This document shows positions 61,888-64,000 of a DNA stretch of 64,000 nt, piece after piece. The translations under genes were made by a program, and so were the position numbers. This stretch comes from JADHUC01 sp964623055. Its GTDB lineage: Bacteria > Planctomycetota > Planctomycetia > Pirellulales > Pirellulaceae. The notes beneath the pieces were generated by a model, which was not told the origin of the DNA, made no database searches, and worked only from the letters and a program-made list of their open reading frames with translations. The stretch lies in contig CAZURK010000023.1 in assembly GCA_964623055.1 (NCBI GenBank), positions 23,709 through 87,708 of the forward strand, read 5' to 3'. The stretch's first letter is position 1. Each line of letters opens with the position of its first letter.

Positions 61888-63974
61888 TTGACTTTGAACA
61901 GGATCCATTTTGTGGCGCCGCAAATAGTCTCAAACGCATCATTCACCTCGCCCGGCGACGAGACGTCGCCATCAGCGCCGACAACCAGCAGATTCCCATC
62001 GCAAAGCACAACGGACACGTCGTCCAGCGAAACCGACGCCGGTCCCCACCTCCATGTCCCCTGCTCAGCGCAAACGGCAAAGACGCCTTTGTGGACTTGT
62101 ATGTTCTCGCGCACGAATTCATCGATCGTGGCGACGGCTATCCGATGCCCACGGTGTCTGCAAGAAATATGACCCGCGTGTCGTCCCGCAGCTTGACAGT
62201 GGGAACACCAGTGGCGCGTTTCAAGCCGCGACTGCTCTTCGGGGGTCAGTTTCCCCTCGCAACCTGGCCGCCCGGATTCCGGTATCTTCCCCGAGGTGAA
62301 TCCCCATTGGTCCATATGGGCTGTTTGCCTTTGGGCCTTGTCGTCGTCGGCCGACTCGATCTCCACGCGGAGCCCTACTGTTGGGGTGGCATCGTAAGTC
62401 GAGAACAAGACGCTGGTCGAGGTAACCCGGGTCTGCCCTGCGTCGAAATGGGCCCGCAGGACAAATTGAGCGCGGCCGCCGGCATCTTGCTGGTGTAGCG
62501 TCCAGGAATGATCGCACGGGCTGTGCCACCACCTGGGACAACGGCGTCCGAGCACAAGATCGGCCTGCACCAATCGTTGGGGGAGGCTGCCAAAGATCCC
62601 TCGCAGTCGTCCCGACTCGCTGCTGCTCAGCGATCCGATGTTCTCATCAAAGTCGAGCGCGATGGCCGTATCCTCGTCTCGGGATCGCAGCCAGGTTCGG
62701 ATCGCGTCACGGCCAACGATAACTCGCTGAACGCTGTTGATGCCGGGGATTAGACCGTCTTCCGCCTCGTCGGTCAGGTCCGGGATCTCGGCATTCGAGA
62801 TGACATAGGCATCCAAACAGTCGTGTTGTCCACCTTGCCTGCGCCAGTAGTCGAGCACTGGGGTGAAGAAACAGCCTCGCGCATCCACCTGTCTTGCCTG
62901 CCGGCGGGCTTGCAGAGGTTGGGCAATGTCCTCCACTGTGAGAGACTCCCTGGTCGAGAACGCAGGTTCCGCGTCGCTCAAGAAGTGGACGTAGGTGGTT
63001 GTGCCCGGGTTGTTCCCGTCGGCGTAGATCGCCGCCAGGATTTCGTACACCATCTCGGGCGCCAGCGGGTATTTGCTGTTCTGGCGTTGTGCCCAAAGAA
63101 CCTGGTCAGCGTTATCCCTGAATTCCGGGCAGCCGGACAGTATCAGCAGAATCGCTCGCGAAAGCGAAAGATCTGTCGTGTCAAAGGCTCCTTGGTTGAA
63201 TGCCAGTTGCACTGAGGCGGTGTCTCTCGCGCGAACGGACCGGACCAGGAGAGGCGAATTGCCGACTCGCAGTGGACGATTCGTCAAGTCCCCAACTGCT
63301 CCAAGGCGCTTTCGCCAGTCCAAGACCTGCGTCATGAGATCAGCGGGGAGTCGGGTTTTCCAAATCTGGTCGAATTCGACTCCGTCGACCTGCGTCCAAA
63401 ACGCTCGCCGCGCGTCGTCCAAGGGGCCGAGAATGGCCGTGACCAGATCGTCGGCGTTCGATACATATTGAATGCTCTCTCCGAATGGGACGGAGGCGAG
63501 ACCACACTTTTTCTTCCATTGATCCACCTGGCCTTTGTTCGGTTCCCCAAGGACTGCATGAATTCCCGGCCCCCACTGGTCTAGCAGCGCATCTAGTTTC
63601 AAAGCAATTCCCGTGACCGGCTGGATGCGCCCGCCCGGCGAGACCTCACAGGAGACCACGTGGTCGGAAGAGAACCGTACCAAGCGTGGGCCTTCTGACC
63701 CGAGCCGGGCACGGAGGTAACTCAACACGAACAGTAGCAGCGTTGCTCCGGTATGGGAAAGTCCTTCTCCGATGGGTGCGTCATAGAGAATACGATACTC
63801 GAATTCTCCGCGAAGCCTCTCCAGTTCATGGTGAGGGATCTGATGTGCGGGCACGCCGCTCACCAGGGAGACCGCCAACCGTCCGAGGCCGTCCAGTTGG
63901 TCCAAGTTGTGCTCGCGGCGAGCGAATCCGGAGAAGTCCCAGTATGGAGCGTGTCGAGAGGGGATTGCCCTCAT
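61884..63974 (-). CDS. Large protein of unknown function with zinc-like C-terminal motif
   Basis: 696 residues, complete, ATG at 63974 with GGTGGAG upstream. N-terminal part (residues 1-330) is mixed alpha/beta with YWDFSGFARREHNLDQLDGLGRLA and LYDAPIGEGLSHTGATLLLFVLSYL. A middle segment carries AYVISNAEIPDLTDEAEDGL and ALDFDENIGSL. The C-terminal 200 residues contain CPRWWHSPCDHSW and later CSHCQAAGRHAGHISCRHRGH, which look like metal sites, and the protein ends with beta strands. First gene of the cluster within the window; upstream partners may lie outside. No family recognised. Confidence 0.7.
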   Translation of the reverse strand: MRAIPSRHAPYWDFSGFARREHNLDQLDGLGRLAVSLVSGVPAHQIPHHELERLRGEFEYRILYDAPIGEGLSHTGATLLLFVLSYLRARLGSEGPRLVRFSSDHVVSCEVSPGGRIQPVTGIALKLDALLDQWGPGIHAVLGEPNKGQVDQWKKKCGLASVPFGESIQYVSNADDLVTAILGPLDDARRAFWTQVDGVEFDQIWKTRLPADLMTQVLDWRKRLGAVGDLTNRPLRVGNSPLLVRSVRARDTASVQLAFNQGAFDTTDLSLSRAILLILSGCPEFRDNADQVLWAQRQNSKYPLAPEMVYEILAAIYADGNNPGTTTYVHFLSDAEPAFSTRESLTVEDIAQPLQARRQARQVDARGCFFTPVLDYWRRQGGQHDCLDAYVISNAEIPDLTDEAEDGLIPGINSVQRVIVGRDAIRTWLRSRDEDTAIALDFDENIGSLSSSESGRLRGIFGSLPQRLVQADLVLGRRCPRWWHSPCDHSWTLHQQDAGGRAQFVLRAHFDAGQTRVTSTSVLFSTYDATPTVGLRVEIESADDDKAQRQTAHMDQWGFTSGKIPESGRPGCEGKLTPEEQSRLETRHWCSHCQAAGRHAGHISCRHRGHRIAVATIDEFVRENIQVHKGVFAVCAEQGTWRWGPASVSLDDVSVVLCDGNLLVVGADGDVSSPGEVNDAFETICGATKWILFKVK

Positions 63975-64000
63975 GTACCCGACTCCACCGTGCTCTGCTC

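Overview
The window reads as a chromosomal segment of a Planctomycete, probably Pirellulales-like. The evidence is gene content: a secreted sulfatase, ThuA, DUF1080, DUF4838, ceramidase-like and FG-GAP proteins, Tat-exported TIM-barrel isomerases, an ECF sigma factor overlapping a Ser/Thr kinase with a TPR-like tail, an N-terminal LExLExR-type motif, and many short intergenic palindromes. It appears to be draft or metagenome sequence, because a 100-N scaffold gap lies at 46577-46676.

Layout. 1-4522: nitrogen control (ammonium transporter, PII, GlnD). 4645-10885: secreted propeller-like protein, sulfatase, ThuA protein and a short squalene-hopene-cyclase-like enzyme. 10978-16624: proline-repeat surface protein, then the sigma factor/kinase pair. 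16779-19307: efflux adaptor and MacB-type permease. 19500-22700: a run of small genes separated by attC-like sites, best read as an integron cassette array without an integrase in view. 23141-25849: the TolC and ATPase genes that would complete the efflux pump, on the opposite strand. 25976-35837: ceramidase-like, FG-GAP, thioredoxin reductase, two TIM-barrel isomerases, TrpE, DUF1080 and a dehydroquinate-synthase homologue. 35906-46261: LRR membrane protein, LysA, a PyrD-like protein coupled to pyruvate:ferredoxin oxidoreductase, and a DUF4838 protein.

46435-63974: eleven consecutive minus-strand genes with short spacings. In transcription order they are a zinc-motif protein, an FGE-fold protein, a P-loop GTPase resembling the double-GTPase-2 type, a GAP1-N2-type partner, two membrane/alpha-solenoid proteins, a coiled-coil protein, a radical-SAM activase, a third membrane/solenoid protein, a Clp-like AAA+ ATPase and a fourth membrane/solenoid protein. 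This is the strongest candidate for a poorly described system. The GTPase, GAP1 and FGE-like parts recall NTP-dependent conflict systems. The four tandem membrane/solenoid paralogues, the orphan radical-SAM protein and the ATPase with a degenerate first domain give it an unusual composition. The locus shows signs of repeated duplication and recombination.

All functional names rest on reading motifs by eye; no database search was run. Start codons were moved inward from the longest frame where a ribosome-binding site, a signal peptide, paralogue alignment or a stop/start overlap supported it.
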